A stretch of DNA of 64,000 bases from an uncultured Lachnospiraceae bacterium (GCA_910583835.1 CAJTYM010000021.1:1-64000); one strand, 5' to 3'. Counted from the first letter of the stretch, positions 1 through 8,877 are shown. A program made the numbers and translations. The notes: generated by a model not told the origin, from the letters alone.

Positions 1-48
1 TTTCATAACGTTTTGTGCCTGAGCGAAGCGAAAGGAATGGATATAACT

Positions 49-1239
49 ATGAAAAAGAGTGAGAGATATTATGGAGAATTTGGCGGGCAGTTTGTGTCAG
101 AGTCTCTGATGAATACATTGGAGGAATTGGATGCAGCATACGAAAAGGCAATTCATGATGAGGAATTTTTAAAGGAATATGCTTACTATATGAAACAGTA
201 TGTGGGCCGGGAGACGCCGCTTTATTTTGCAGAAAACCTGAGCCGGGAATATGGAACGAAAATCTATTTGAAACGTGAGGATTTGAATCACACCGGGGCA
301 CACAAAATCAACAACGTCCTCGGGCAGGTTTTGCTGGCAAAGCGTATGGGAAAGAAGAAAGTGATTGCGGAGACCGGGGCTGGCCAGCACGGCGTGGCAA
401 CTGCCACCGGGGCGGCGCTCTTTGGCATGGAATGTACTGTCTTCATGGGTGAGGAGGATATGCGGCGTCAAGAACTAAATGTATTTCGCATGGAAATGCT
501 GGGTGCGAAAGTCGTATGTGTGAAATCGGGAAGCCGTACCTTAAAAGATGCCACTAATGAGGCAATCCGCACCTGGTCCAAGACGGCGGAGGATACCTTT
601 TATGTGATTGGTTCTGCATTGGGTCCGTACCCATATCCGAAGATGGTCAAAGAGTTCCAGAGTGTTATCAGCCGTGAGAGTAAGAAACAGATTCTTCAGA
701 CGGAGGGCAGGCTGCCGGACGTGGTGATGGCATGTGTGGGAGGAGGCTCCAATTCCATCGGCATGTTTGCGGAATTTATTGAGGAACCGTCAGTGAAATT
801 AATTGGCGTGGAGGCGGCAGGACTGGGCATTGAAACCGGGAAACATGCCAGCGCCATGGCTCTTGGCAAGCCGGGGACGCTCCATGGGATGCGCTCTTAT
901 CTGCTGCAGGATGATGACGGAAATATCCAGGTTGCCTATTCCGTCTCGGCGGGGCTGGACTATCCCGGCGTGGGACCAGAACATGCCTACTTAAAAGACA
1001 GCGGCAGGGCAGAGTATGTATCAATTACAGATGAGGAAGCGTTGGCTGCCTTGCACGAGCTTTGCAGGCTGGAAGGTATCATCCCGGCAATTGAGAGCGC
1101 CCATGCTATTGCCTATGCCAAGAAACAGGCGCAGAAGATGAAACAGGATGAGATTATGATTGTATGCCTGTCCGGCAGGGGCGATAAAGATGTGCATACG
1201 ATATATGACCTAAGGGAATCCAACAATGCTGGGAAGTGA
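49..1239 (+). CDS. trpB: Tryptophan synthase beta chain
   Basis: This enzyme condenses indole with L-serine to make tryptophan, using PLP, in the alpha2beta2 complex with TrpA. The 396-residue product has the usual length. The PLP-lysine motif HTGAHKINN is present with Lys at about residue 86, and the glycine-rich PLP-phosphate motif GGGSNS lies near residue 230. The ATG at 49 is chosen because AAAGGA lies about 12 bases upstream and the family normally begins with this KSERYYGEFGGQF segment; an in-frame ATG at 37 has no usable ribosome binding site. trpA follows after 54 bases. The window opens just upstream, so earlier operon genes are probably outside it. The identification is very secure. 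Confidence 0.97.
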   Translation: MKKSERYYGEFGGQFVSESLMNTLEELDAAYEKAIHDEEFLKEYAYYMKQYVGRETPLYFAENLSREYGTKIYLKREDLNHTGAHKINNVLGQVLLAKRMGKKKVIAETGAGQHGVATATGAALFGMECTVFMGEEDMRRQELNVFRMEMLGAKVVCVKSGSRTLKDATNEAIRTWSKTAEDTFYVIGSALGPYPYPKMVKEFQSVISRESKKQILQTEGRLPDVVMACVGGGSNSIGMFAEFIEEPSVKLIGVEAAGLGIETGKHASAMALGKPGTLHGMRSYLLQDDDGNIQVAYSVSAGLDYPGVGPEHAYLKDSGRAEYVSITDEEALAALHELCRLEGIIPAIESAHAIAYAKKQAQKMKQDEIMIVCLSGRGDKDVHTIYDLRESNNAGK

Positions 1240-1293
1240 CCTTAAATCTCGCAGAACAGGCATAGAAGTTTATTGACCTAAGGAGGTAGAACG

Positions 1294-2091
1294 ATGAAGA
1301 ACAGAATAGAACAAAGAATGCAGGAATTAAAAGAGCGTGGCGAGAAGACTTTTATCACCTATATGACGGCAGGATTGCCGGACATGGCAGGATGTAAGGA
1401 ATTGATAAAGATACAGGAACAGTCTGGCGTGGATGTGCTGGAGTTGGGAATTCCATTTTCCGACCCAGTGGCAGATGGGCCGGTTATCCAGAATGCTTCC
1501 TACAAATCCATCCAATTGGGGACCAATGTGAAAAAGGTGTTTGCGCTGATGAAGGAAATCCGCGCCGAGGGTGTGGAAGTACCTATTATATTTATGATGT
1601 ATTACAACACAGCGCTGCATTTTGGATTAGATAAATTTGTGGAGGAATGTATCATGAGCGGTGTGGACGGTTTGATTATTCCTGACTTGCCATTAGAGGA
1701 ACAGGGTGATTTGAAAGCCGTCCTGGAACGGGAAGACGCTCCTGTCCTGATTGAGTTGGTATCCCCGGTATCGGCAGAGCGCATCCCGAGGATTCTGGAA
1801 CATGCCAGGGGTTTTGTGTACTGTGTCTCCGGCATGGGCGTTACCGGGCAGAGCGGCAATTTCCACAGGGAAATCATCCGTTACCTCTCACAGGTGAAGG
1901 AAGTGTCCAGGATACCGGTGATGATGGGATTTGGCATAGAGCGGGCAGCGGATGTGGCTCCCATGAAAGAGTTTATTGACGGAGCAATTGTGGGTTCTCA
2001 TTTCATCCGGCTATTAGAACAAAATGATTACCGACCGCAAGCAGCGGCAGATTACTGCCAGGCATTTAAAGAAGAATTAAATGCACTGTAG
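1294..2091 (+). CDS. trpA: Tryptophan synthase alpha chain
   Basis: This subunit cleaves indole-3-glycerol phosphate to indole and glyceraldehyde 3-phosphate, and indole is channelled to TrpB. The 265-residue TIM barrel carries the catalytic pair Glu50 (in LELGIPFSDP) and Asp61 (in PVADGP), matching Glu49 and Asp60 of the enterobacterial enzyme. The C-terminal phosphate-binding GFGIERAADV and GAIVGSHF segments are also present. An excellent ribosome binding site (AAGGAGG, 1280-1286) precedes the ATG. It sits directly after trpB in the same transcription unit. Confidence 0.97.
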   Translation: MKNRIEQRMQELKERGEKTFITYMTAGLPDMAGCKELIKIQEQSGVDVLELGIPFSDPVADGPVIQNASYKSIQLGTNVKKVFALMKEIRAEGVEVPIIFMMYYNTALHFGLDKFVEECIMSGVDGLIIPDLPLEEQGDLKAVLEREDAPVLIELVSPVSAERIPRILEHARGFVYCVSGMGVTGQSGNFHREIIRYLSQVKEVSRIPVMMGFGIERAADVAPMKEFIDGAIVGSHFIRLLEQNDYRPQAAADYCQAFKEELNAL

Positions 2092-2124
2092 CGCGGCATG
2101 AAATATGGCAGAGTGTGTTATAGA

Positions 2125-2223
2125 AAGAATGGAATCAATGATAAGAATAGGATAGTAAAGAATGGAATCAATGATAAGAATAGGATAGTAAAGAATGGAA
2201 TCAATGATGAGAATGGGAAGGAA
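2125..2223 (+). repeat. Three tandem copies of a 33-bp unit between trpA and trpD
   Basis: The unit begins AAGAATGGAATCAATGATAA and is repeated at 2125-2157, 2158-2190 and 2191-2223. The first two copies are identical; the third diverges in its last half. The last copy runs into the region that would carry the ribosome binding site of trpD. No hairpin is evident within a unit. The function is unknown, and slippage-generated spacer between displaced operon genes is the simplest reading. Confidence 0.9.
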
Positions 2224-2226
2224 TAG

Positions 2227-3246
2227 GTGAAAATTATGCAGAAAGAGATTCAGAAAATAGTAGACAGGCAGAATTTAACCCAGGAAGAGGCAAGACAGGT
2301 GATGAACGAGATGCTCAGCGGAGAGGCAACCCAGGCGCAGATTGGCGCGTTTCTTACGGCAATGCGCATGAAAGGAGAGACGTTGGATGAATTGACCGGT
2401 TTTGCGGCAGTTCTGAAGGAGAAGGCACAGCATATTGCGCCGAGGGCAAAAAATTATGTGGACTTGGTGGGGACTGGCGGAGACCGTACATTTACCTTTA
2501 ACGTATCAACAACCTCAGCGCTTGTGGCAGCGGGCGCCGGGCTGACGATTGCTAAACATGGCAACCGTTCCATTTCCAGCAAGAGCGGTGCAGGTGATGT
2601 ATTGGAGGCGTTGGGCGTCAACATCACAGCGGATCCGGATGTAGTAACAAAATGTGTGGAAGAGGCCGGGATTGGATTCATGTTTGCGCCGAGTTTTAAC
2701 AAGTCAATGAAGTATGTAGGGCAGGCGCGCAAGGAAATGGGAGTGCGGTCTGTGTTTAACATTTTAGGGCCTCTGGCGAACCCTTCCGATGCCAAATGCA
2801 TGGTAGTGGGAGTTTATGATCCCGCGCTTACAGATTTAATGGCAAAAGCAATGTGCAATTTGGGTGTGGAGCGCGGATTTGTGGTAAGCGGCGAGGACTG
2901 CATGGATGAATTTACGCTGACGGGCAAAACCACAGTCTCCGAGATTAGAGATGGGAAGGTATCTACTTATGAGGTAACGCCGGAGCAGTTTGGGCTGTCG
3001 CGGGCATCCCTTGAAGATTTGCAGGGGGGTGACGGAAAGGAAAATGCAAAGATTACAGATGGAATCCTCAGAGGGCAGGTACAGGGGGCGAAGAGGGACA
3101 TTGTGCTCTTAAATGCAGGTGCAACCCTTTATGCCGGCGGGATTGCCCAAAACGTTGCAGACGGAATCCATATGGCAGCAGTTTCCATTGATTCCGGCAA
3201 AGCATACCATGTTCTGGAAAAACTGGTGGAATTGTCGAACCAGTAA
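2227..3246 (+). CDS. trpD: Anthranilate phosphoribosyltransferase
   Basis: This enzyme transfers phosphoribose from PRPP to anthranilate, the second committed step of tryptophan synthesis. The 339 residues match the family in length. The PRPP-binding GTGGD motif (near residue 80), the KHGNRSISSKSGAGDVLEALG segment and the RKEMGVRSVFNILGPLANP block are all present. The conserved His of the usual FAPxxHxxMK motif is Asn here (SFNKSMK). The gene stands after trpA, whereas in typical clostridial operons it precedes trpC. The GTG at 2227 gives the listed start; an ATG at 2236 is an equally plausible start. Pyrimidine-nucleoside phosphorylase is excluded by the TrpD-type motifs. Confidence 0.92.
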   Translation: MKIMQKEIQKIVDRQNLTQEEARQVMNEMLSGEATQAQIGAFLTAMRMKGETLDELTGFAAVLKEKAQHIAPRAKNYVDLVGTGGDRTFTFNVSTTSALVAAGAGLTIAKHGNRSISSKSGAGDVLEALGVNITADPDVVTKCVEEAGIGFMFAPSFNKSMKYVGQARKEMGVRSVFNILGPLANPSDAKCMVVGVYDPALTDLMAKAMCNLGVERGFVVSGEDCMDEFTLTGKTTVSEIRDGKVSTYEVTPEQFGLSRASLEDLQGGDGKENAKITDGILRGQVQGAKRDIVLLNAGATLYAGGIAQNVADGIHMAAVSIDSGKAYHVLEKLVELSNQ

Positions 3247-3261
3247 GTTGGTAAAATTATT

Positions 3262-3300
3262 AAGCTGCCGCTTTCTGGATTGTTGCCGAAGCGGCAGCTT
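3262..3300 (+). terminator. Hairpin after the trp genes
   Basis: A perfect 12-bp stem (AAGCTGCCGCTT, 3262-3273, with AAGCGGCAGCTT, 3289-3300) encloses a 15-base loop just after the trpD stop codon. The T-run after it is weak (GTTTATC). It could serve both trpD and the converging nuclease gene. Confidence 0.65.
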
Positions 3301-3339
3301 GTTTATCAAAGTTTGCCAAGCATAGCGGATTGTTCAGGT

Positions 3340-4341
3340 CTAACGACCCATTGTAAGTTTTCTTGCAGCTTCATATTCACTAACCTCTATATTCAAAGCT
3401 TTACAGGCTTCTTCCACAGACATGCTCAAAGACTTCATCAGGCTTGTCACGCTGGAAACTAACTGACTGGCACGTCCTTTTTCCATGCCTTTTTCCATGC
3501 CTTTTTCCATACCCTCTTCCATTCCTTCTTCTAGAATGCTAATTCCGAGTCCTCCCATATGTGACACCTCCTCCTTTAATTCTATATTCTTAGTAAAATC
3601 AATATATTTCTGCACAGTATCAAAAAAGTTTTTCTTATGTGGGTAAAAGATTGCGCTCAAGAACTCTAAGATACCTTCTTGTAATGGATAATCTGCCTTT
3701 CCTAGGCGGATAATGATAAGGGTCAATAAATCATAATTTTCTTTATGGGGACAGCAATTTCCACTATTCTTGTAATTCTCCATCTGGTAATAAGAAATGC
3801 TGTATCTTTCGCCAGGGGGTATGTTATCCCGGCAAATCCAAATACTGTAACATTTCTCTAAAGAATTGTAGTCGGTATTATTTGTAATCAATGAAAGCTG
3901 TGAGGATAAGTTGCGTGCAAGATAATATATCCCTCGTTTTTCTATGGGGTAACCAGGTTTATAGTTTCGCTGTGGTTCTACATCAATGTGCAAATTTATT
4001 CGGACATCGCCGGATAATACCGGATTTTTTGATAAAAATCGAATATCAAAATTAGAAGTCTTTTCGTTCAGTTGAACAAATTCATTATTTTCCCCATGAA
4101 TACGTGTATTTGTCCTTCCGGTAGTAACTTCATCATCTGAGGTTATAGAGTCTCCTTCAATGAATTCCATAATTTCTTGCGTTGTATAGCTTTTGTATTC
4201 ACTGACTACGCCTTTTAGGATAACAGCAAGAACTTCTTTGTTTTTAAGAATATCTTTACTTACAGCGTCCATCCCTTCTAAATTTCCCGATAACTGGAGG
4301 GAATTCAGTACCTCTAAACTGCCATCTACTGTATTGTTCAA
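3340..4341 (-). CDS. Rpn/PD-(D/E)XK nuclease family 'transposase' protein
   Basis: This resembles the large Lachnospiraceae family annotated as PD-(D/E)XK nuclease family transposase, related to recombination-promoting nuclease Rpn. The candidate nuclease motif is HIDVEPQ (D-x-E-x-Q), preceded by NEKTSNFDIRF and followed by KRGIYYLARNLSSQLS, all family hallmarks. Near the C terminus is a run of EGMEKG-type repeats (minus-strand codons around 3480-3535) that looks slippage-prone, then a short helical tail. Translation probably starts at a TTG at 4341-4339, about seven bases after AAAGGGG. The family is multi-copy in gut Clostridia and its biological role is unsettled. No terminal inverted repeats or target duplication are visible, so it is not called an insertion sequence. 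Confidence 0.8.
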   Translation of the reverse strand: MNNTVDGSLEVLNSLQLSGNLEGMDAVSKDILKNKEVLAVILKGVVSEYKSYTTQEIMEFIEGDSITSDDEVTTGRTNTRIHGENNEFVQLNEKTSNFDIRFLSKNPVLSGDVRINLHIDVEPQRNYKPGYPIEKRGIYYLARNLSSQLSLITNNTDYNSLEKCYSIWICRDNIPPGERYSISYYQMENYKNSGNCCPHKENYDLLTLIIIRLGKADYPLQEGILEFLSAIFYPHKKNFFDTVQKYIDFTKNIELKEEVSHMGGLGISILEEGMEEGMEKGMEKGMEKGRASQLVSSVTSLMKSLSMSVEEACKALNIEVSEYEAARKLTMGR

Positions 4342-4573
4342 ATAATACCCCTTTCATATATAGATTTTATTAAATATTTTACCATACTACATAGCGTTCG
4401 TAAAGAATGATTCCGGGTGTAACCAGTGAACGTAGACTATTTTGGGAAATCTCTTTAAATACAATTGCCTGAGAAGTGGGATTGTGTTAAAGTTGAGGTG
4501 ACAATGATAGGTCAGTGTTTCAAAAGAGGAAAGGAATAGCAGATATATATCTGTTTGGTTAGGGGGAAGGATA

Positions 4574-5440
4574 ATGAAGAATAAAAGAATTGCAAGCTTT
4601 TCTTGTTTTTTCATGGTTTTAATCTTAACGTTTGGTTTAACGATGGAAACCAAGGCAGAAATTGTATATGAAGCGAAGTGGAATGGATTTACCTATTCAT
4701 CATTTTATGAAGAGGAGTTTGGCATATATTCCCACAGCAGGATAAGGATAGACAATTATGAAGGAAATGCGAGAGAACTAACCATACCAAGAAAAATTAT
4801 GGGAAGAACTGTCATGGAGGTAAACAGCCTGTATGGCGCCAAAAACCTGAGGACGCTGCATATACCCAATGGGATAGAAGTGCGGTACGCGCTTTCTTCA
4901 GCGCCTAAGTTAAAGAAAATTACGGTATCAAAGAAGAACAGGAAATATAAGGTCAGGAACAATGCGCTTCTGAATAAAAAGGGAACGAAACTGTTGGGTT
5001 ATCCTGGCGGGTACAAGACGGTAAAGGTACCGGACAGCGTAATTGTTATTGATGATATGTCATGCTGGTACTCAGATTTTACGAAGATCAAATGGGGAAA
5101 AAATACGAAAAGGATTGGACGTGGAGCATTTGAGAGTAATCATGGACTGAGGACGCTTGTAGTTAATAAAAATGTCGAAATTATAGAGGCCTTTGCTTTT
5201 AATGGCTGCCGCAATCTGAAAAAGGTGGTTTTAGGTCCGAAAGTGAAAGAAGTGCAGTATTCTGCGTTCGAGGATTGCAGCAAGTTGAAATCTGTCTATA
5301 TCTATAATAAAGATTGTGAGTTGGATATCAGTGACATGGACAGAACGTTTCCCAAAGGAGTTACGATTTATGGCAAGGAAGGTTCCACGGCGGAGAAATA
5401 TGCCAGAAAGTTCAGATTGAAGTTTAAAATCATAAAATAA
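4574..5440 (+). CDS. Secreted BspA-type leucine-rich-repeat protein (copy 1)
   Basis: This is a 288-residue exported protein. It has a signal peptide (MKNKRIASF, hydrophobic core, then METKA|E) and LRR_5/BspA-like repeats, for example NLRTLHIPNG, APKLKKITVSKKNRKY, NNALLNKKGTKLLGYPGGY and AFNGCRNLKKVVLG. It ends with GSTAEKYARKFRLKFK, which is typical of this family. The ribosome binding site GGGGGAAGG lies just upstream of the ATG. It is a close paralog of the protein encoded at 7773-8696, and the two flank a protease gene. LRR_5 proteins of this kind are usually surface or extracellular binding proteins; the ligand is unknown. Confidence 0.85.
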   Translation: MKNKRIASFSCFFMVLILTFGLTMETKAEIVYEAKWNGFTYSSFYEEEFGIYSHSRIRIDNYEGNARELTIPRKIMGRTVMEVNSLYGAKNLRTLHIPNGIEVRYALSSAPKLKKITVSKKNRKYKVRNNALLNKKGTKLLGYPGGYKTVKVPDSVIVIDDMSCWYSDFTKIKWGKNTKRIGRGAFESNHGLRTLVVNKNVEIIEAFAFNGCRNLKKVVLGPKVKEVQYSAFEDCSKLKSVYIYNKDCELDISDMDRTFPKGVTIYGKEGSTAEKYARKFRLKFKIIK

Positions 5441-5760
5441 AATAGAAATCAGAATATGGAGAGCCAGGCTTCTTAAAGATGTTTCGTTGAAGTTGGATGA
5501 TGGGAAATTTTATGGGTTGGTAGGAAATAATGGCTGCGGCAAGACAATGCTTATGCGGTGCATTTGCGGATTTGTGCGCTCGCAAAAAGGGGAAGTGGAA
5601 GCGGATGGGAAAATTATTTGCAAGGATACGGATTATCTGCCAGATTGTGGTACAATTTATAAAAACTTCAGGTTTCATTTCATATTACAATGGGCTTAAA
5701 AACCTCAAGGCGCTTGCATGGAGAACCCTTCTAGGCTGATTCTGAATGAACCTATATATG
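5441..5760 (+). pseudogene. Degenerate ABC transporter ATP-binding protein fragment
   Basis: Translation from about 5469 reads LLKDVSLKLDDGKFYGLVG, then NNGCGKTMLMRC (Walker A), so it is the N-terminal part of an ABC ATPase. No start codon or ribosome binding site remains; the homology begins straight after the LRR stop codon. At the A5 run 5661-5665 one extra A shifts the frame: the continuation TSGFISYYNGLKNLKALA is in the +1 frame. After about 5720 most of the domain is missing, but RLILNEP around 5733-5753 looks like the Walker B remnant. This is a dead gene with a frameshift and internal deletion. The closest intact relative in the window is the ATPase at 44515. Confidence 0.8.
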
Positions 5761-5825
5761 AAATGAATAAGGGGGAGATTTACACCCACGTCACTGCCCG
5801 AGTCGTAACATGTCCTGATTTGCTA

Positions 5826-5875
5826 TTAGCAATAGGATGTATTCGGTGAAGAACAATGTGCTCTTGAATTAAGAA
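5826..5875 (+). pseudogene. Remnant of a third LRR gene
   Basis: About 48 bases (from TAGCAATAGGATGTATTC) are nearly identical to 8148-8195 inside the downstream LRR gene, which encodes SNRMYSVKNNALLN. Here the frame is broken by stops on either side. It is best explained as the residue of another LRR copy between the two intact paralogs. The rest of 5760-6022 shows no coding sequence that I can recognise. Confidence 0.7.
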
Positions 5876-6022
5876 GATGCAGGAGTATTTTTCTTGATTT
5901 CCCTGTTAAGGTTTTTTAGCACCAATAGATTTCAATAGGGCAGTGTGCTAAAATTAGTAATATACATAGAAACATATAGAAGGAATTTCTATATTCTACA
6001 AAAGCAAGGGAGGAAATATTTA

Positions 6023-7762
6023 ATGAAGCACATGGTGGGAAAGACAGCCGTGCTGGCGGGGGCGGTCTTGCTGATTAGCGGCTGTATGCTGACTGCGAAG
6101 GCGGAAGTTAATGGTGACACGGTACAAAAAGTACGGGCAAGGCAGGAGTATAATCTGCAAGGGGTTGGCAGAGCCAACAAAAAGAGCATCGATGGCGCGC
6201 TGAAGGCTTATAAGAGGAACGGCGCGGGCGCGGCAAGGTATCTGAACAAGATAAAGGGCAATAAGCGTGATTTTGAAACGGGCGTACGGGAGGTATTAAA
6301 CGAGTATTATTCCATGGAAGAGGCCCAGAGGGCTGAATTGGACGACTTTACGCAAGCCCTGGATGGGGCGGCGGAGACTATTATAGAACACTATGAGGAG
6401 GCGGAAGAAGAGAGGAAGAACAGCGAGAACCTTGATTACCAGACGGAAGAGGTCATGGTTTCCTTTCCAAACGGCACAAGCGAGGAGACGATTGAGAAGG
6501 TCGTGCAGGAGTGCGCCCTGGATTATGAGGTGATAGACGATGGTGAGTTCCATATGGATGAGAGTCTGCCTGAGCATAAGAAGAAAAGGCTGGAGAAAAT
6601 CAAAGATTACAAGACGGATGTGGTGATTTTGGCGAAAATAGGTCTGGAGGACACCGTAGCGCGCGCGGAGGAGAAGTTTGAAGAATACGGTTGTGTGGTG
6701 GATGCCATGGACAATACGTTTTTGGAGGCGGATGGGACTATTGCGTCAGAATCTGGTAAGCTAACATTGAGCGACCCTAAATTTATCAGTGCCAAGCAAT
6801 GGAACATGGTAAATATAGATATAGCTGGCGCGTACCGTAAGTTCAACCAAGAAACGGTTGTGAATGAGGTATGGGTAGCTGTGATAGACAGCGGTGTACA
6901 GATGGACCATCCGGATTTGAAGGGCAGTGTGCTTAGAAATTATTCCGTGGATATTACCCAGAATAATAAAAAGCTGATAGAATGCCCAGATAAGGAAGCT
7001 GTAAAAGGGCAGTATACGCACGGTCATGGGACAATGGTGGCGGGAGTGATTGCAGCAAGAGCGAATAATGGTAAGTTTGGTGCAGGAGTGGCTGCTGCTG
7101 CAACCGAGAAGGACTTTGGCGTTGTATGCAAGGTTATGGCAATCAAGTGTGATAAGACGGTAGGCGAAGACAGGCATGTTACTAAGGCTTATCTGGCAGC
7201 CGCTATTAAATATGCAGTGGATAAGGGAGCGGAAGTAATCAATATCAGCTATAGTGCGCCACAGGGAGATTATGAAACTGAAAATTTTGAGAGCGTTAGA
7301 AAAGCCATTGAGCGTGCCATCAAAGCAGATGTCACCGTTGTTGCCTCAGCGGGGAATGATAAGGGCAGCAAGCCTCGTTACCCGGCGGCATTTCCAGGTG
7401 TGATAGGCGTGGGGGCATCAACATCGGTGAATAAGATGGCAGATTTTTCTAACCGTTCTGGGGCGGTAGACATTCTGGCGCCGGTAGAGGATGCTTACGG
7501 TAAGGGGATTTATTGCATATACCCTACAACTATAGTAGCGGGTGGGGCCATCTTAGGAGGGAAGACTTCCTGTGCTGCGCCGCAGGTAGCTGCAACGGCA
7601 GCAATGATGAAGAGTATCCAGTCAGACTTGACGCCAGACCAGATTTTAACAAAGTTAAAAAAGAGCGCTACAAAGAGTGTAAAGGTCAAGGTGGGAAGCG
7701 AGGTAAAGACGTTCCCGATATTAAATACCGGGAAGTCAGTTCAGGGAGTGAAAAGATATTAG
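6023..7762 (+). CDS. Exported S8 (subtilisin-like) serine protease
   Basis: This 579-residue protease has the subtilase triad: Asp289 in VAVIDSGVQMDHPD, His335 in HGHGTMVAGV and Ser516 in KTSCAAPQVA. The oxyanion-hole Asn is in ASAGND. The serine motif reads K-T-S-C rather than the usual G-T-S-M. A long charged N-terminal region (about residues 35-250) probably acts as propeptide. The signal sequence contains ISGC, a lipobox-like match, followed by LTAKA|E, so lipoprotein anchoring or simple secretion are both possible. The ATG at 6023 is chosen for its GGGAGGA site at 6008-6014; the open frame extends further upstream without support. The LRR gene follows after 10 bases, so the two are probably co-transcribed. 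Confidence 0.92.
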   Translation: MKHMVGKTAVLAGAVLLISGCMLTAKAEVNGDTVQKVRARQEYNLQGVGRANKKSIDGALKAYKRNGAGAARYLNKIKGNKRDFETGVREVLNEYYSMEEAQRAELDDFTQALDGAAETIIEHYEEAEEERKNSENLDYQTEEVMVSFPNGTSEETIEKVVQECALDYEVIDDGEFHMDESLPEHKKKRLEKIKDYKTDVVILAKIGLEDTVARAEEKFEEYGCVVDAMDNTFLEADGTIASESGKLTLSDPKFISAKQWNMVNIDIAGAYRKFNQETVVNEVWVAVIDSGVQMDHPDLKGSVLRNYSVDITQNNKKLIECPDKEAVKGQYTHGHGTMVAGVIAARANNGKFGAGVAAAATEKDFGVVCKVMAIKCDKTVGEDRHVTKAYLAAAIKYAVDKGAEVINISYSAPQGDYETENFESVRKAIERAIKADVTVVASAGNDKGSKPRYPAAFPGVIGVGASTSVNKMADFSNRSGAVDILAPVEDAYGKGIYCIYPTTIVAGGAILGGKTSCAAPQVAATAAMMKSIQSDLTPDQILTKLKKSATKSVKVKVGSEVKTFPILNTGKSVQGVKRY

Positions 7763-7772
7763 GAGGAATAGG

Positions 7773-8696
7773 ATGAAGAAAAGGGCAAGAATCATATGTG
7801 TATTCCTGGCGGCAGCATTGCTGGCGGTATGCTGCCCGCTGGAGGGCCTGGCGAATCAGGATTACAATGAGGCAGAAACGGAAGTCAGGACATGGAACGG
7901 ATTTGTGTATACATGCGATTGGGGATTTGACGGCAAAAAATCCGAAATTTCTCTAACAATATTGAATTATAAGGGGAGGAAACGTGAGCTCACCATCCCC
8001 AAGAAGATAGATGGGATGAAAGTTGGGTCCGTCTATTCCCTGAGCAAGGCAAAGAACCTACGGACGCTGCATATTCCCAATGGTGTAATGTTCACATCCT
8101 CTGCGCTGGCCACTGCACCAAAACTGAAAAAAATCACGGTATCAAAGAGCAATAGGATGTATTCAGTGAAGAACAATGCGCTCTTGAATAAGAAAGGAAG
8201 CGTGCTGATAGACTATCCGGGAGGCTACAGTGTTCTCCGGGTGCCTGGCAGCGTGACGCGGATTGGCAGCAGCAGGTTGGGTTATGGGCTGTGGGGTTCA
8301 AGGCTGAAAAGTGTCAGATGGGGAAAGAACTTAAAGGTACTCGGGCAGTATGCGTTTACAGAAAATAACAAGCTGGAAACGATTACGATAAATGGGAATG
8401 TGCATACGGTAGGGGAGGGAGCCTTCAAAGGCTGTAAAAAGTTAAAGAAAGCTGTGCTGGGGAAAAATGTAAAGAGAGTCGGTATCTGGGCCTTTTCCGG
8501 GTGTGATAATCTGAAATCAGTTTATATTTATAATAAGAACTGCAAAATAGAAGCAAATGAATCTATGTGTGAGTATGGCTTAGAGCCAGACCTTATTGTT
8601 TCAGGGAAGAAGACGGCGATATACGGCTGGAAGGGCTCCACAGCAGAGAAATATGCGCAGAAGTATGGGTTGACATTCAAGGCCCTGAAGAAATAG
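7773..8696 (+). CDS. Secreted BspA-type leucine-rich-repeat protein (copy 2)
   Basis: This is a 307-residue paralog of the protein at 4574-5440. It has an N-terminal signal peptide (MKKRARIICVFLAAALLAV, then a small-residue cleavage region), repeats such as NLRTLHIPNG and NNALLNKKGS, and the same GSTAEKYAQKYGLTFK ending. The AGGAGG at 7762-7767 overlaps the protease stop codon region, which indicates translational coupling. It may act with the protease, for example as substrate or targeting partner, but this is inference from position only. Confidence 0.85.
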   Translation: MKKRARIICVFLAAALLAVCCPLEGLANQDYNEAETEVRTWNGFVYTCDWGFDGKKSEISLTILNYKGRKRELTIPKKIDGMKVGSVYSLSKAKNLRTLHIPNGVMFTSSALATAPKLKKITVSKSNRMYSVKNNALLNKKGSVLIDYPGGYSVLRVPGSVTRIGSSRLGYGLWGSRLKSVRWGKNLKVLGQYAFTENNKLETITINGNVHTVGEGAFKGCKKLKKAVLGKNVKRVGIWAFSGCDNLKSVYIYNKNCKIEANESMCEYGLEPDLIVSGKKTAIYGWKGSTAEKYAQKYGLTFKALKK

Positions 8697-8771
8697 TGTT
8701 TTGGTATGGAAGAAGAAAAAGGTTGTCAACATGCCGTGATTTGCAATTCCTCTTAACATAATTTAAAAACG

Positions 8772-8820
8772 AAAGCGTTACTGTTTACAGATTTAGATTA
8801 CGAGTGAACAGTAACGCTTT
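8772..8820 (+). terminator. Rho-independent terminator after the protease-LRR unit
   Basis: The 15-base arms AAAGCGTTACTGTTT (8772-8786) and GAACAGTAACGCTTT (8806-8820) pair at 14 of 15 positions and are followed by a short T-containing tract. Confidence 0.8.
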
Positions 8821-8877
8821 TGCTTGTGCAATGTGCTGAAAGTAAAAAATTTTACTGAAATTTTTAGTGGAATCTGC

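Noticed and set aside
2227..3246. Pyrimidine-nucleoside phosphorylase instead of TrpD
   Set aside because: The fold is shared, but the length (339), GTGGD, RKEMGVRSVFNILGPL and trp context are those of anthranilate phosphoribosyltransferase.
3340..4341. Insertion sequence boundary around the 'transposase' nuclease
   Set aside because: No terminal inverted repeats or target-site duplication could be found; the family name is historical and mobility is not supported here.
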